Source: DASRFR01 sp035651455
Lineage (GTDB): Bacteria > Acidobacteriota > Terriglobia > Terriglobales > Acidobacteriaceae
DNA length: 64,000 bases
NCBI GenBank assembly: GCA_035651455.1
Contig: DASRFR010000022.1
Span: 248,001-312,000 of the forward strand
Direction of reading: 5' to 3'
Under the pieces are notes generated by a model. The model saw nothing but the letters and a program-made list of their open reading frames with translations, was not told the DNA's origin and did not search any database. Position 1 is the stretch's first letter. Each line of letters opens with the position of its first letter. Shown piece after piece: positions 1-8,563 of this stretch. A program made the position numbers and the translations under genes.

Positions 1-210
1 TTCCCACCAAAGGTATGGTCTCGCTTGCAGCGCCTTCAGCGCGCAGTCCGGCGGTTACAGGCCGGTCTCGAAATTTCGTGGGCTGAAATAGCGGTCGAGT
101 GTGGATTCTATGACCAGGCTCACCTGGCAAACGAATTCCGGTCGTTCTCGGGAATCGACCTGACGACCTACACTGCAAGCCAAGGGGCAAACCACCTCCA
201 CGCGCAGTAA
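1..210 (+). CDS. AraC-family transcriptional regulator, C-terminal fragment
   Basis: The frame is open from the first base of the window and stops at 208-210, so only the end of the gene is present. The residues form the second helix-turn-helix of an AraC/XylS DNA-binding domain: a WAEIAVECGFYDQAHLANEF segment followed by F-S-G and a Tyr near the end, which is the classic pattern of this family. The effector domain lies outside the window, so the ligand and targets cannot be inferred. The methyltransferase at 278 follows on the same strand after a gap of 67 bases. The family call is confident; the function of this member is unknown. Confidence 0.8.
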   Translation, partial: FPPKVWSRLQRLQRAVRRLQAGLEISWAEIAVECGFYDQAHLANEFRSFSGIDLTTYTASQGANHLHAQ

Positions 211-277
211 CGATTTCCGATTTTTCCAAGACCGAAAGATATCCGTTGCGCCAACATGAACAGCAAAGGACGAGAGG

Positions 278-955
278 ATGACAATCGCCAAACACACGAA
301 ATTTCGCACGAAAACTCATAGGACAAGCCATAATCCAGGCACGAACGACCGGCCGATCAAACGCGGGGTTGTAGATTTTGGGACGTATCACCACGCCACG
401 CCAGGGGAATCAGAGGAGATCAGGCGGCGCGCTGAAAAAGCGTTCTCGAAGCTATTGCGACCGCTCTATGCCTCCGGCTCTCGTCTGCGGATAATGGACG
501 CGGGCTGTGGACTGGGCTTTCTGATGTACGTTGCGGCCAAGCGCTTTCCGAAGGCGCACATCGTCGGCGTTGACCTGTTCAGGCGCGGCAGCATCTCCGG
601 GATTTCCATGGACAAGGCGGCGAACAATATGCAGTCTCTGGGGCTAGACTCCAGAACTTCGTTTTTGAAACACGATCTGACCAAGCCAATGGTGTCGAAC
701 GAACAATATGATCTTGTGGTCTCCAACCTGGTGTTCCACAACATGGGGAAGAAAAGATTCAAGGCCTACGAAGCGGTTTTCGATGTGCTCAAATCCGGAG
801 GGTTCTTCGTCGTAGGAGATGTCTTTCCGCATCACAAAGCCGATATGGACTACTTTCGCGAACGCTCAACAGTTGTAAATGACTTGAATGAGGGCGGCTC
901 GGGCGGTTGGCCATACAAGATAATGGCGTTGAGAAAACAACGAAAAATTGAATAG
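278..955 (+). CDS. Class I SAM-dependent methyltransferase
   Basis: A 225-residue soluble protein with a Rossmann-type SAM-binding core. Motif I is MDAGCGLGF (about residues 73-81), the acidic ribose-binding residue is in VGVDLF (about 97-102), and motif IV is YDLVVSNLVFHN near residue 144. An AAAGGA Shine-Dalgarno lies about seven bases before the ATG. The first 60 residues are basic and not recognisably conserved. The substrate cannot be told from sequence; small-molecule methyltransferases of this fold dominate. It follows the AraC-type regulator on the same strand, but no functional link is evident. Confidence 0.85.
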   Translation: MTIAKHTKFRTKTHRTSHNPGTNDRPIKRGVVDFGTYHHATPGESEEIRRRAEKAFSKLLRPLYASGSRLRIMDAGCGLGFLMYVAAKRFPKAHIVGVDLFRRGSISGISMDKAANNMQSLGLDSRTSFLKHDLTKPMVSNEQYDLVVSNLVFHNMGKKRFKAYEAVFDVLKSGGFFVVGDVFPHHKADMDYFRERSTVVNDLNEGGSGGWPYKIMALRKQRKIE

Positions 956-957
956 AA

Positions 958-1010
958 CGATCTTCAGAGCTAACACCGGTAGGCCGGCACTTCTCGAACT
1001 TCTGAGATCG
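958..1010 (+). terminator. Hairpin after the methyltransferase gene
   Basis: CGATCT-t-CAGA (958-968) pairs with TCTGAGATCG (1001-1010), with one bulged base, and an inner CCGG/CCGG pair lies at 976-987. It begins three bases after the stop codon. There is no U-run after it, so it could be an RNA-stabilising hairpin or a weak or factor-dependent terminator. Confidence 0.3.
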
Positions 1011-1127
1011 ACAAGTCGTAGCCAACCGGAAAGTGGAAGCTCGCTCGAAGTAAGAGCGACTTAGACTGTTGTCCGTAAGGCCGGATTTAAGCTATTGCGG
1101 CTTACGAATTGTTATTCGGTCGACGGT

Positions 1128-1661
1128 TTACGTGTCTTCGGAGTCGAGCGCGGTGAGGACCTCGTCATCTACGTCCCACCTCTTAAGAATCGTAAAAATC
1201 GTTTTGGACCCAAACCCAGCCCGCACCAGTTGGCGGAAGATACGCGCAGCTTCCTTCTGGTCTTGCGGCCTTTTCAAGCGCTTGCGGCGGAGGTACTCGC
1301 GGGCTTGCTTCTCCTCATTGACCTCATCGTAGGCGTCGGTCACGGCTTTATCGATGACATCTCCATGCACGCCTTTGATTTTCAGATCAGTGATGACGCG
1401 CCGCCGTCCGAATTTTTCGTTGTCCCGGCGAAACCCGGAGTATGCCGCGGCATAGGTCGCGTCATTGAGGTAGCCCTGGTCTTTGAGGCGCCGGATAATC
1501 AACTCAACCAGGGTCTGGCCGAACTCAGTGTCAATCTCCACACGCTGGCGCAGCAGACGCTTTAGCTCTGCGACTGAACGCATGCGCCGCCCAAGCGCGC
1601 CGATGGCGTATTCGTAAAGCTCATCCTCGGTGTATGTTTTTCGGGAACGGGAGAAAGACAT
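1128..1661 (-). CDS. recX: Regulatory protein RecX
   Basis: A basic, fully helical protein of about 177 residues with the RecX three-helix repeat organisation: a segment like S-V-A-E-L-K-R-L-L-R-Q-R near the start, a central GYLNDATYA motif, then K-F-G-R-R-R-V-I-T-D-L-K-I-K-G and a C-terminal repeat ending in F-T-I-L-K-R-W. RecX proteins bind RecA filaments and dampen strand exchange. The open frame reaches a GTG at 1688; I prefer the ATG at 1661 (MSFSRSRK), although neither start has a clear ribosome-binding site. recA is not in the window. It is the last of four minus-strand genes starting with the carbonic anhydrase. Confidence 0.85.
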   Translation of the reverse strand: MSFSRSRKTYTEDELYEYAIGALGRRMRSVAELKRLLRQRVEIDTEFGQTLVELIIRRLKDQGYLNDATYAAAYSGFRRDNEKFGRRRVITDLKIKGVHGDVIDKAVTDAYDEVNEEKQAREYLRRKRLKRPQDQKEAARIFRQLVRAGFGSKTIFTILKRWDVDDEVLTALDSEDT

Positions 1662-1727
1662 TGCAATTGTTGTACTTTGCCGTAGCACTGAAACGAACAG
1701 CTAACCAGAGGCTGAAAGCTGCCATCG

Positions 1728-2228
1728 TCACAAATCGGTTGCGCTCCACAGGTTGGGCGTGACCTGCACGAACTTCAGTTTCCAGTCGCCGTCCTGCTTA
1801 ACCCAGATCGTGCTCAAATGAGTGTATCGGGGCGTATCTCCAGGCTCGATTTTGCTGTAGCTCACCACCACCGCGCCTTCGTTCAAGGAAAGCACTTTGT
1901 AGTCATAGACGCGCTCATTGCTTTCGCTGACGCTTTTGGGCTTCTTGTACGGCTCCAAATCTTCGAGGAAATCCGCCTTGGAGGAGGTGCTGCCACTGCT
2001 GCCGATCTCGGTGAAGTCATCGGTCAGGGTACGGCGGAAGTAATCCATGTCCTTATTCTTCTTCGCGGCCTCGAATTGCTTAGCCCGGTCGACGAACTCC
2101 TGATCTTGCGGGCTAAGGGCCGGCGGCTCATGGCTTGCGCTCGAATTTGATGGTTGCGGGCTGTTCTGCTGCGCAACACACAAGCAGCAAGCGGCCACTA
2201 TGACCAGAATGCATGAAAGCAATCGCAT
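1728..2228 (-). CDS. Secreted NTF2-like (DUF4440/SnoaL-type) protein
   Basis: An exported protein of 166 residues: a signal peptide (MRLLSCILVIVAACCLCVAQ) followed by a Ser/Pro-rich linker and an NTF2-like alpha+beta cone domain with the typical F-V-D-R-A-K-Q-F-E-A-A-K-K-N-K-D and L-T-D-D-F-T-E-I pattern. The ATG at 2228 is chosen because a GAGGAG ribosome-binding site sits just upstream and the signal peptide starts there; the longer frame to 2300 adds only basic residues. The family includes enzymes and binding proteins, so no function is assigned. A paralogue lies at 36511. Confidence 0.75.
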   Translation of the reverse strand: MRLLSCILVIVAACCLCVAQQNSPQPSNSSASHEPPALSPQDQEFVDRAKQFEAAKKNKDMDYFRRTLTDDFTEIGSSGSTSSKADFLEDLEPYKKPKSVSESNERVYDYKVLSLNEGAVVVSYSKIEPGDTPRYTHLSTIWVKQDGDWKLKFVQVTPNLWSATDL

Positions 2229-2381
2229 GATTGGCTCCTCAGGGCTTCTCGATCGTGGACGAAGAAACAGATCCACTCTACGGAATGATTCTAACCGCAA
2301 AGCACAAGAACCGAACCGCGCACGTCCAGGAACCAGGGTGTCCGCCCCAGAATGGGCAATAATTGGCGATAACGGCTGAGG

Positions 2382-3710
2382 CTAGCTTTCGGGCGGCAGA
2401 ACGGGCACGTCTGGAGCAGACAGAATCTTCTTGCTCAAGTCCCCTCGTGGCACCGAAACCTGCTCGCCAGTCTCAAGATTCTTCAGCGCAAAGGCGTCCG
2501 CCGCGACTTCATTCTCGCCGACGATCAAGGCGTAGCGTGCGCCCACCCGGGTGGCGGTCTCGAACGATTTCTTGAGACGGAAGTTTTCGTCTCCAAGCTC
2601 CACGACCAAATTGCACGCCCGGAGTTCTCGCGCCAGGCGGGCGGCTTCGCGGTTCATGCCGGCACCGAGCGGGGCAATGTAAACATCTGGCTTGCGAAGA
2701 ACCGAATCGGCAGTTTTGCCCAGCGACATCACCAGCCGGTCCTCGCCAATGGCAAAGCCAATACCCGGCGCGGGAGGGCCGCCGAGCGACTCAGACAGTC
2801 CGTCATAACGCCCGCCACCGAGGATAGCGTTCTGCGCACCCAGCGCACCGTGCGTGAATTCGAACGCGGTACGCGTGTAGTAATCCAGCCCGCGTACCAG
2901 GCGATCGTTGAGCCGGAACGGGATGCCGACCGATTTCAAAATCTCCTGTACATCTTCAAAATGACGCCGGCAATCATTGTCAAGAAATTGGCTGATGCGC
3001 GGCAACTTGTCGATGATGGGCTGATCCTCGGGCACCTTGCAGTCGAAAACCCGCAAGGGGTTGGTGACGGCGCGGCGCTGGCAATCGACGCACATCTGCG
3101 CCGCCACGGGCTCAAGCGCTTTGCGCAATGCTTCGTTGAAGCGTGCCCGGTCCGCGGGACAGCCGACTGAATTCAGCTCGAGAGTCCAGTCCGCGATGCC
3201 AAGGCGATCGAGCAAAGTGGCCAGCATCTCCAATATTTCGGCATCTCGCGCAGGAGACTCGCTGCCGGCGGACGCCGGGCCGATTACCTCGGCGCCGATC
3301 TGGTAGAACTGGCGGTAACGGCCTTTTTGCGGACGCTCCCTGCGGAACTGCGGCCCAATGTAGTAGAGCTTGTTGAGCCCGCGATCCCAAAGCTTGTGCT
3401 CGATGTAGGCGCGCACCACGCCGGCGGTGTTCTCCGGGCGGAGGGTCAAAGATTGTCCCTTATCCGATTCCGCACGGCCGCGGTCCTGCCAGGTGTACAT
3501 TTCCTTGGCCACAATGTCGGTGTCTTCTCCCACGGAGCGCGAGAACAGTTGTGTTTCCTCGAAGATGGGTGTGCGGATTTCCTGGAAGTTGTAGGCGCGC
3601 ATCACGTCGCGAACAACACTCTCGACGAAGTTCCACAGCGCCGTCTCGGGCGGCAGCAGGTCGCGCGTTCCTCGGACAGATTTGATCAAGGGAGTCTTAG
3701 ATGTTAGCAC
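2382..3710 (-). CDS. hisS: Histidyl-tRNA synthetase
   Basis: A 442-residue cytoplasmic class II aminoacyl-tRNA synthetase that charges tRNA-His. Visible signatures are VRGTRDLLP at the N-terminus, motif 2 around FRRERPQKGRYRQFYQIG, the histidine-specific VRGLDYYTRTAFEF near residue 270, motif 3 with GGGRYDGL, and an anticodon-binding domain after GIGFAIGEDR. Length matches the family (420-450). The start is a GTG without a strong Shine-Dalgarno. It lies downstream of the gamma-carbonic anhydrase in the same orientation. Confidence 0.97.
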   Translation of the reverse strand: MLTSKTPLIKSVRGTRDLLPPETALWNFVESVVRDVMRAYNFQEIRTPIFEETQLFSRSVGEDTDIVAKEMYTWQDRGRAESDKGQSLTLRPENTAGVVRAYIEHKLWDRGLNKLYYIGPQFRRERPQKGRYRQFYQIGAEVIGPASAGSESPARDAEILEMLATLLDRLGIADWTLELNSVGCPADRARFNEALRKALEPVAAQMCVDCQRRAVTNPLRVFDCKVPEDQPIIDKLPRISQFLDNDCRRHFEDVQEILKSVGIPFRLNDRLVRGLDYYTRTAFEFTHGALGAQNAILGGGRYDGLSESLGGPPAPGIGFAIGEDRLVMSLGKTADSVLRKPDVYIAPLGAGMNREAARLARELRACNLVVELGDENFRLKKSFETATRVGARYALIVGENEVAADAFALKNLETGEQVSVPRGDLSKKILSAPDVPVLPPES

Positions 3711-3852
3711 CCCAATGTTGGGAGGCGCTGTTAGCAGCTATGCGGGTTACGCGGCGCCAGTCGGAATAGCAGAGTGCCCGCTTCACTCGGCATGACAACC
3801 TCAGATAAACAACGCGGCCATCACCGATCCGACGATTCGCCTGGCGCAGGCG

Positions 3853-4368
3853 CTAAATTTTCTCGCGCAGGTACACTCTTTTGTATCCCACGTAATTCTC
3901 GGAGTACCGGAGGATTGTTTCCTCGTCGCTCTTGTCGAGCCGCCGCACGAATTTGCCGGGTGATCCCATCCACAACGAATTCCGTTCGACGACGGTCCGC
4001 TCCGGAATAAGGGTTCCCGCGGCAATGATCGAACCCGAGCCAATCCGGGCTCCGTTCAGGATGATCGATGCCATGCCGATAAGGCAGCGGTCCTCAACGG
4101 TGCAGCCGTGCAGGGTCACGGAGTGGCCGACCGTGACGTAATCGCCTAGGAAGACGCCGTATTGATCCTTCATGCCGTGCAGCACGCTGCAGTCCTGCAC
4201 GTTCGAGTAGTGCCCCACCCGGATGGAGTGCACGTCGCCGCGCAGCACGGCATTCATCCAGATGCTTGCGTGCTCGCCCAGCACTACGTCTCCGATCACT
4301 TGCGCCGACTGGTCAACGTAGCAGGTTTCCGGAAATTGGGGGGTGATGCCGTTGTAAGTGCGAATCAT
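3853..4368 (-). CDS. Gamma-carbonic anhydrase-like hexapeptide protein
   Basis: A 171-residue left-handed beta-helix protein made of hexapeptide repeats. His64, His82 and His87 have the spacing of the three zinc/iron ligands in gamma-class carbonic anhydrases (H in SVLHG, then two His in VGHSVTLHG). A C-terminal helix carries ENYVGYKRVYL. Many close relatives (YrdA/PaaY type) have weak or no anhydrase activity, so the activity is an inference. It shares a 338-base divergent region with the TonB-dependent receptor. Confidence 0.88.
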   Translation of the reverse strand: MIRTYNGITPQFPETCYVDQSAQVIGDVVLGEHASIWMNAVLRGDVHSIRVGHYSNVQDCSVLHGMKDQYGVFLGDYVTVGHSVTLHGCTVEDRCLIGMASIILNGARIGSGSIIAAGTLIPERTVVERNSLWMGSPGKFVRRLDKSDEETILRYSENYVGYKRVYLREKI

Positions 4369-4706
4369 ATCGATCAGCGGTCAGTCTCAGATGGCAAACG
4401 CGATGCGACAGGTCGAGCGCGATTGCCGTTTGCGAGGGCCAGCCTTAGACGCAACAACAGCTCGCTCGCGCTGCTGCACCGCAAAGAATCAACATAACAC
4501 GCACGCGGGCGGGCGTGCGAGAGAGGCGCGGGTGCGCTCTCGCGTGCCGAAAGCACCCGTCCGGCGATTGCTTTGATTCCCGCAGAGGGAAACTACCAAA
4601 ACGGCTGTGCCGCACGTCACACTTCCCACATCTTCCGCGTGATATACCAAGCCCAGCTTTCCAGGAATCCCTCCGATTCCATTTCGTGTGAATCAGGTGG
4701 ATTCCT
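4369..4706. other. Divergent intergenic region with GC-rich overlapping hairpins
   Basis: No convincing gene; frames here are antisense shadows running into the receptor gene. The central part (4500-4558) holds overlapping inverted repeats: CGCACGC/GCGTGCG (4500-4506 with 4513-4519), CGAGAG/CTCTCG (4518-4523 with 4537-4542) and GGGTGC/GCACCC (4529-4534 with 4553-4558). These compete with one another. They would lie in the 5' leader of the receptor transcript if its promoter lies upstream of 4500. A Shine-Dalgarno-like AGGTGG lies just before the ATG at 4707. Confidence 0.4.
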
Positions 4707-7700
4707 ATGCCGCTATTTCGCCGAGCTTCTTCATCGCAATCCTCCTTCGGGTTTGCTGGCCGGCTGCTGCTCGCAGCGATCATCCTTCTGCTGACCGCAC
4801 GCCCTGCTGCGCAAGACGCGTCCACGGGCGCATTACGCGGAACGGTTCTGGATCCGGACGGCAGTAGCATTGCCGGCGCTACCGTTGCGCTGGTCAGCAA
4901 TGACACCGGAGCGCGTCAATCGGCAGCTACCGATTTGGACGGCAATTATGCGTTCGAACTGCTGCCGCCCGGCAATTACACGGCCCGGGTTGAAGCGCCG
5001 GGAATGTCGGCGCAGCTGAGTCCGCCGCTGCACATCGAAATTGGCGCTTCCACCAACTTGCAATTCCACCTGAAACTTGCCGGGGTGAAAGAGTCGGTGA
5101 CAGTATCGGGTGCGCCGCCACTGGTGGAGACGCAGCCCAGCGCGGTGTCTTCACTGATCGATGAGAAGGCCATCTCCGATCTACCTCTCAATGGTCGCCG
5201 TTTTACCGACTTGGCGCTGCTTGCGCCGGGAGTGACGCAGGATCCGCGCGGCCTTACTTCGGCGTCGAATGGCGATCTCGCATTCGGAGGCATACGCGGC
5301 TACCAGTCGAGCTACCTGGTCGACGGAGCCGACAATAACAACGCCTTTTTCGGGCAGGCACGTGGACGTTATCGCGCGCCTTACCAGTTCTCCAATGAAG
5401 TCGTGCAGGAATTTCGCGTGTCCTCAAACTCGTATGGGGCCGAACTTGGGAGGGCAGGCGGCGCGGTGGTGAACGTCGTGACCAAGTCGGGCTCGAATCA
5501 TTGGCACGGAACAGGTTTCTATTTCATCCGTGACAGCTCACTGAACGCGCAGCATTCCTTCACCGACACAAAGCCGGAGGATCGGCAACAGCAGTTCGGA
5601 TTCACGCTGGGCGGGCCGATCAAACGTAACAAGATTTTCTTCTTCAGCGGTTTCGATCAGCATGTATTTCGCGTGCCCAGCCTGGTGCGATTCGTAGGGG
5701 GAGCGGTAGGAGTGGTGCCACAGCCGGCAGCGCCAGGGCAGTCGGGAGATTACGAGCCCAGCGATCAGCAAAAGGTTTTTGCCGCGGCGGATCAACTCAA
5801 CAGCATGGTAGGGAACTACAAGTCCCAGCTTCTCGGGAATGCCATGTTCTTGAAAGTAGATTTCTCCGCAAGCCCACGGCACTACCTCTCGGCGCGTCTG
5901 AACACTTCGCGCTACTGGGGACAGAACAACGTATTCTTCGATCCCGCCAGCCCGATTACGACTTCGATGATCAGCAACAATGGCCAGGAGAATGTAGCGA
6001 CCGAAAGCGGCTCGCTCTCTCTAACCAGCGGCCTCAGTCCCCGCATCACCAGCCACCTGCGCGCGCAATTCTCCCGTGATCTGCAGAATTCTTCGGCTAA
6101 TACCAGCTCAGCCCTGACCAAGATCTACGATGTCACGGATGGCTTCGGCCGTTCCAGCATCCTTCCACGGACGACGCGGGAGCACAAGTTTCACCTAACA
6201 GAGACCCTTAGCCTGGAAACGGGCCATCATTCATTCAAATTTGGCGGAGATGCGCTATTGAGCTGGATCTACAACTTCTTTCCGTCCCTGTTCGGCGGCG
6301 AATACATTTTCGACACGATCAGCGTCAACCCCTGGACCTACGAGCCCATGTACTACGGAATGCACCTCAGTCCGTTGCGAGCGTATGCGCACCAGGTGCC
6401 GCGCTATTACGTGCAGAATTTTGGCTCCGCCATTTCGCACCCGGATACGAATGAATACGCAGCCTTCGTGCAGGACACCATTCGACTTACCCGACGACTC
6501 GCGGTCAGCCTGGGTGTCCGTTACGATCTGCAGACCTTCAGCACGCGGGACCTCGTCACTAATCCGCTGTGGCCTAACTCGGGCAAAGTCCCGAACAACA
6601 ACACAAATAACTTCTCTCCAGGAGTTGGCGTCGCGTATTCGGTTGGGGACGCTCATCCTTTTGTAGTCCGCGCCGGCGCGGGCTTGTTTTACACTCGCAT
6701 CCCCCAGATCTATACCTCCACAATCGCCACGGACAACGGCCTAGGCTCAACTCACCTGCTCCTTAGCAATGCCGATTTTTACGACCGCCAGATCTTTCCC
6801 ACATATCCGCAGCCCTTGGTAAGCTGCGCAATCACCGCGACGTTTTGCGCGCCTCCCGAGGTTGTGGCGAACCGTCTGCAAACCGAAATCTCCACCTTCG
6901 CGCCGAATTTCAAGACTCCCCGGGTTGAGCAGGCTAGTTTGAGCATGGAGAAGGAGATCGTCGATCGGCTGGCGGTTGGAGTGAACTACCTGTATGTGCA
7001 TGGTGTGGGTTTGATTCGAGCTCGGGACGTGAATCTGCCGCCACCGATGACCCTCGCGTATCCCATCTACGATAGCGGCGGAAATGAGTTTGCAGGAACC
7101 TACTACAACGTGGACTCGTTTTCGAGTTGGCAGGAGACGCAGTCGCTCACATGCCCATTTCCGCCGTGCATCAATGCCCTTGCCCGTCCGAGTCCGCAAC
7201 TGGGAGCGGTCAACCAGTTCGAGAGTGCGGCATCGAGTGTCTATAATGCGTTCACCGTTTCGGTCCAGCGACGAATGACCCACGGCCTGTATTTCCGGCT
7301 GTCGTACACCTTGGCGCACGCCGTCGATGATGGGCAGGACGCGTTGGTGGCGGGCCGTCCAGCGACAGTGCAGAATTCTTATTCTCCGAGGAGCGAGCGG
7401 GGACCCAGCGTGACCGATCAACGTAACCGGCTGGCTTTCTCGTGGGTGGTTGAACCGCGCCCGTTCGATCGCGCCCATGCGCTGCTGGGCACAGCGTTTA
7501 ATAACTGGAAGGTCTCCGGGGTGTTTACCTATGGCAGCGGGCGCCCGGTGAATGCGCGTGTGTATGGCGATCCTAACCAGGACGGCAATGATGGCAACGA
7601 CCGCCTGCCGTATGCCAGCCGGAACTCATTTGTGGGGCCGGACTATGCCACTTTCGACGGCCGTTTGACCCGGCGGCTTTATGCCGGGGCGAGGTTGAAG

Positions 7701-7925
7701 ATTGACCTCATGGCCGAGTCATTCAACCTGTTCAATCGGGACAATAAGCGCGTGCAGATCACAGATGACGGGTTTATCAACGGTGCGGGACAATTTGTGG
7801 GTTACAGCAAGACTATCGGCGTCAAGCACTTCCCGGCATATTACGCGCGGCCGGCGAGTTTTATGGCGGCCACCGACGCCTACGCGCCGCGGCAAATGCA
7901 ATTGGGTATCAAGTTGATATTCTGA
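4707..7925 (+). CDS. Oar-like TonB-dependent outer-membrane receptor
   Basis: A 1072-residue outer-membrane protein. A signal peptide (about residues 1-36, LLLAAIILLLTARPAAQ) is followed by a carboxypeptidase-regulatory-like beta-sandwich (about 40-125, with G-T-V-L-D-P-D-G-S and G-N-Y-A-F-E-L-L-P-P-G-N-Y), a plug domain with the typical LPLNGRRFTDLALLAPG and R-G-Y-Q-S-S-Y-L-V-D-G-A-D-N segments, and a long C-terminal barrel ending in an aromatic residue (LGIKLIF). This architecture is heavily expanded in Terriglobia and is usually assigned to uptake of plant polymers or peptides; the ligand cannot be inferred. It stands alone between the carbonic anhydrase and rpsU. Confidence 0.9.
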   Translation: MPLFRRASSSQSSFGFAGRLLLAAIILLLTARPAAQDASTGALRGTVLDPDGSSIAGATVALVSNDTGARQSAATDLDGNYAFELLPPGNYTARVEAPGMSAQLSPPLHIEIGASTNLQFHLKLAGVKESVTVSGAPPLVETQPSAVSSLIDEKAISDLPLNGRRFTDLALLAPGVTQDPRGLTSASNGDLAFGGIRGYQSSYLVDGADNNNAFFGQARGRYRAPYQFSNEVVQEFRVSSNSYGAELGRAGGAVVNVVTKSGSNHWHGTGFYFIRDSSLNAQHSFTDTKPEDRQQQFGFTLGGPIKRNKIFFFSGFDQHVFRVPSLVRFVGGAVGVVPQPAAPGQSGDYEPSDQQKVFAAADQLNSMVGNYKSQLLGNAMFLKVDFSASPRHYLSARLNTSRYWGQNNVFFDPASPITTSMISNNGQENVATESGSLSLTSGLSPRITSHLRAQFSRDLQNSSANTSSALTKIYDVTDGFGRSSILPRTTREHKFHLTETLSLETGHHSFKFGGDALLSWIYNFFPSLFGGEYIFDTISVNPWTYEPMYYGMHLSPLRAYAHQVPRYYVQNFGSAISHPDTNEYAAFVQDTIRLTRRLAVSLGVRYDLQTFSTRDLVTNPLWPNSGKVPNNNTNNFSPGVGVAYSVGDAHPFVVRAGAGLFYTRIPQIYTSTIATDNGLGSTHLLLSNADFYDRQIFPTYPQPLVSCAITATFCAPPEVVANRLQTEISTFAPNFKTPRVEQASLSMEKEIVDRLAVGVNYLYVHGVGLIRARDVNLPPPMTLAYPIYDSGGNEFAGTYYNVDSFSSWQETQSLTCPFPPCINALARPSPQLGAVNQFESAASSVYNAFTVSVQRRMTHGLYFRLSYTLAHAVDDGQDALVAGRPATVQNSYSPRSERGPSVTDQRNRLAFSWVVEPRPFDRAHALLGTAFNNWKVSGVFTYGSGRPVNARVYGDPNQDGNDGNDRLPYASRNSFVGPDYATFDGRLTRRLYAGARLKIDLMAESFNLFNRDNKRVQITDDGFINGAGQFVGYSKTIGVKHFPAYYARPASFMAATDAYAPRQMQLGIKLIF

Positions 7926-8020
7926 ACTTGGGATGGCGATGGCTCCCCGTAGGACTGGCACGGAAGTGCGAAATTAAGGGGAAATTCGGCTATTTTTGGC
8001 TAAAAATCTGCACATCCCTC

Positions 8021-8049
8021 TTGACTTGCCGCCAATCTGTTGCGATAAC
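8021..8049 (+). promoter_or_regulatory. Sigma70-type promoter of rpsU
   Basis: TTGACT (8021-8026), a 17-base spacer, then GATAAC (8044-8049), matching the housekeeping consensus at five of six and four of six positions. It points at rpsU, whose TTG start is 40 bases downstream behind a GGGGGTG ribosome-binding region. Confidence 0.6.
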
Positions 8050-8088
8050 TAACGGGTCCAAATGGGACGAGTTTGGGGGTGTAGTTAG

Positions 8089-8286
8089 TTGGCGGAAGTC
8101 AGAATTCAAGAGGGAGAATCCCTCGAAAACGCCCTTCGCCGGTTTAAGCGCAAGGTCCAGCAGGAAGATATCATCAAGGAAGTGAAACGTCACTCCTTCT
8201 ACCTGAAACCGGGCGAAAAGAAACGGGTTAAGGAAGCTTTAGCTCGCAAGCGCAGCCGTAAGAAGGCGCGCAAAGAACAGGACTAG
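8089..8286 (+). CDS. rpsU: 30S ribosomal protein S21
   Basis: A 65-residue, very basic small-subunit ribosomal protein. The N-terminal half (MAEVRIQEGESLENALRRFK) and the Lys/Arg-rich C-terminus are typical of bS21. The start is a TTG at 8089, preceded by a purine-rich GGGGGTG stretch; this gives exactly the conserved N-terminus, so it is preferred over later codons. It has its own promoter and a clear terminator, so it appears to be transcribed alone. Confidence 0.95.
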   Translation: MAEVRIQEGESLENALRRFKRKVQQEDIIKEVKRHSFYLKPGEKKRVKEALARKRSRKKARKEQD

Positions 8287-8295
8287 CTCGTCATT

Positions 8296-8332
8296 GGGTC
8301 GCCACCCCCTATAGTGGCGGCCCATTCTTTTT
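8296..8332 (+). terminator. Rho-independent terminator of rpsU
   Basis: GGGTCGCCAC (8296-8305) pairs with GTGGCGGCCC (8314-8323), with one G-U pair, closing an eight-base loop and followed by a T-rich tail (ATTCTTTTT). It starts nine bases after the rpsU stop. Confidence 0.85.
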
Positions 8333-8396
8333 GGATTATTCCCATATCGGGAAGCTGCGAATTTCAGCCGCAAGGGGACACTTCTTCAAGTTGTAA

Positions 8397-8503
8397 CCGT
8401 GCAGGGACTGTGCACGGTGGGCCGAGTCCAGGGGTAGTAAGAAATCCAAAGGTACTGAAGTGAGGGGGATGAATAGCTTTCGCGCGCCCCCGCGTGGGAG
8501 CTA
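8397..8503 (+). ncRNA. Candidate structured leader RNA with H-type pseudoknot
   Basis: Stem 1 is CCGTGCA (8397-8403) with TGCACGG (8411-8417). Its loop bases GGACT (8405-8409) are complementary to AGTCC (8425-8429), giving a compact H-type pseudoknot with connecting loops of 1, 1 and 7 bases. A second hairpin, TAGCT (8474-8478) with AGCTA (8499-8503), encloses CGCG/CGCG. The zinc-ribbon gene starts at 8564, so this would be its 5' leader, or a separate small RNA. I do not recognise a named riboswitch class. Confidence 0.3.
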
Positions 8504-8563
8504 AATGTGGGGCTTCCTCTGGCTTGATTTGCTCAAGCTGGGGGTTGAAGGGAGCATCTCTCA

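Noticed and set aside
4445..4906. 153-residue minus-strand frame spanning the divergent region
   Set aside because: Overlaps the receptor signal peptide region, lacks a ribosome-binding site and shows low-complexity Arg/Ser/Ala sequence.
6747..7478. 243-residue minus-strand frame
   Set aside because: Antisense to the Oar-like receptor barrel; composition typical of a shadow frame.
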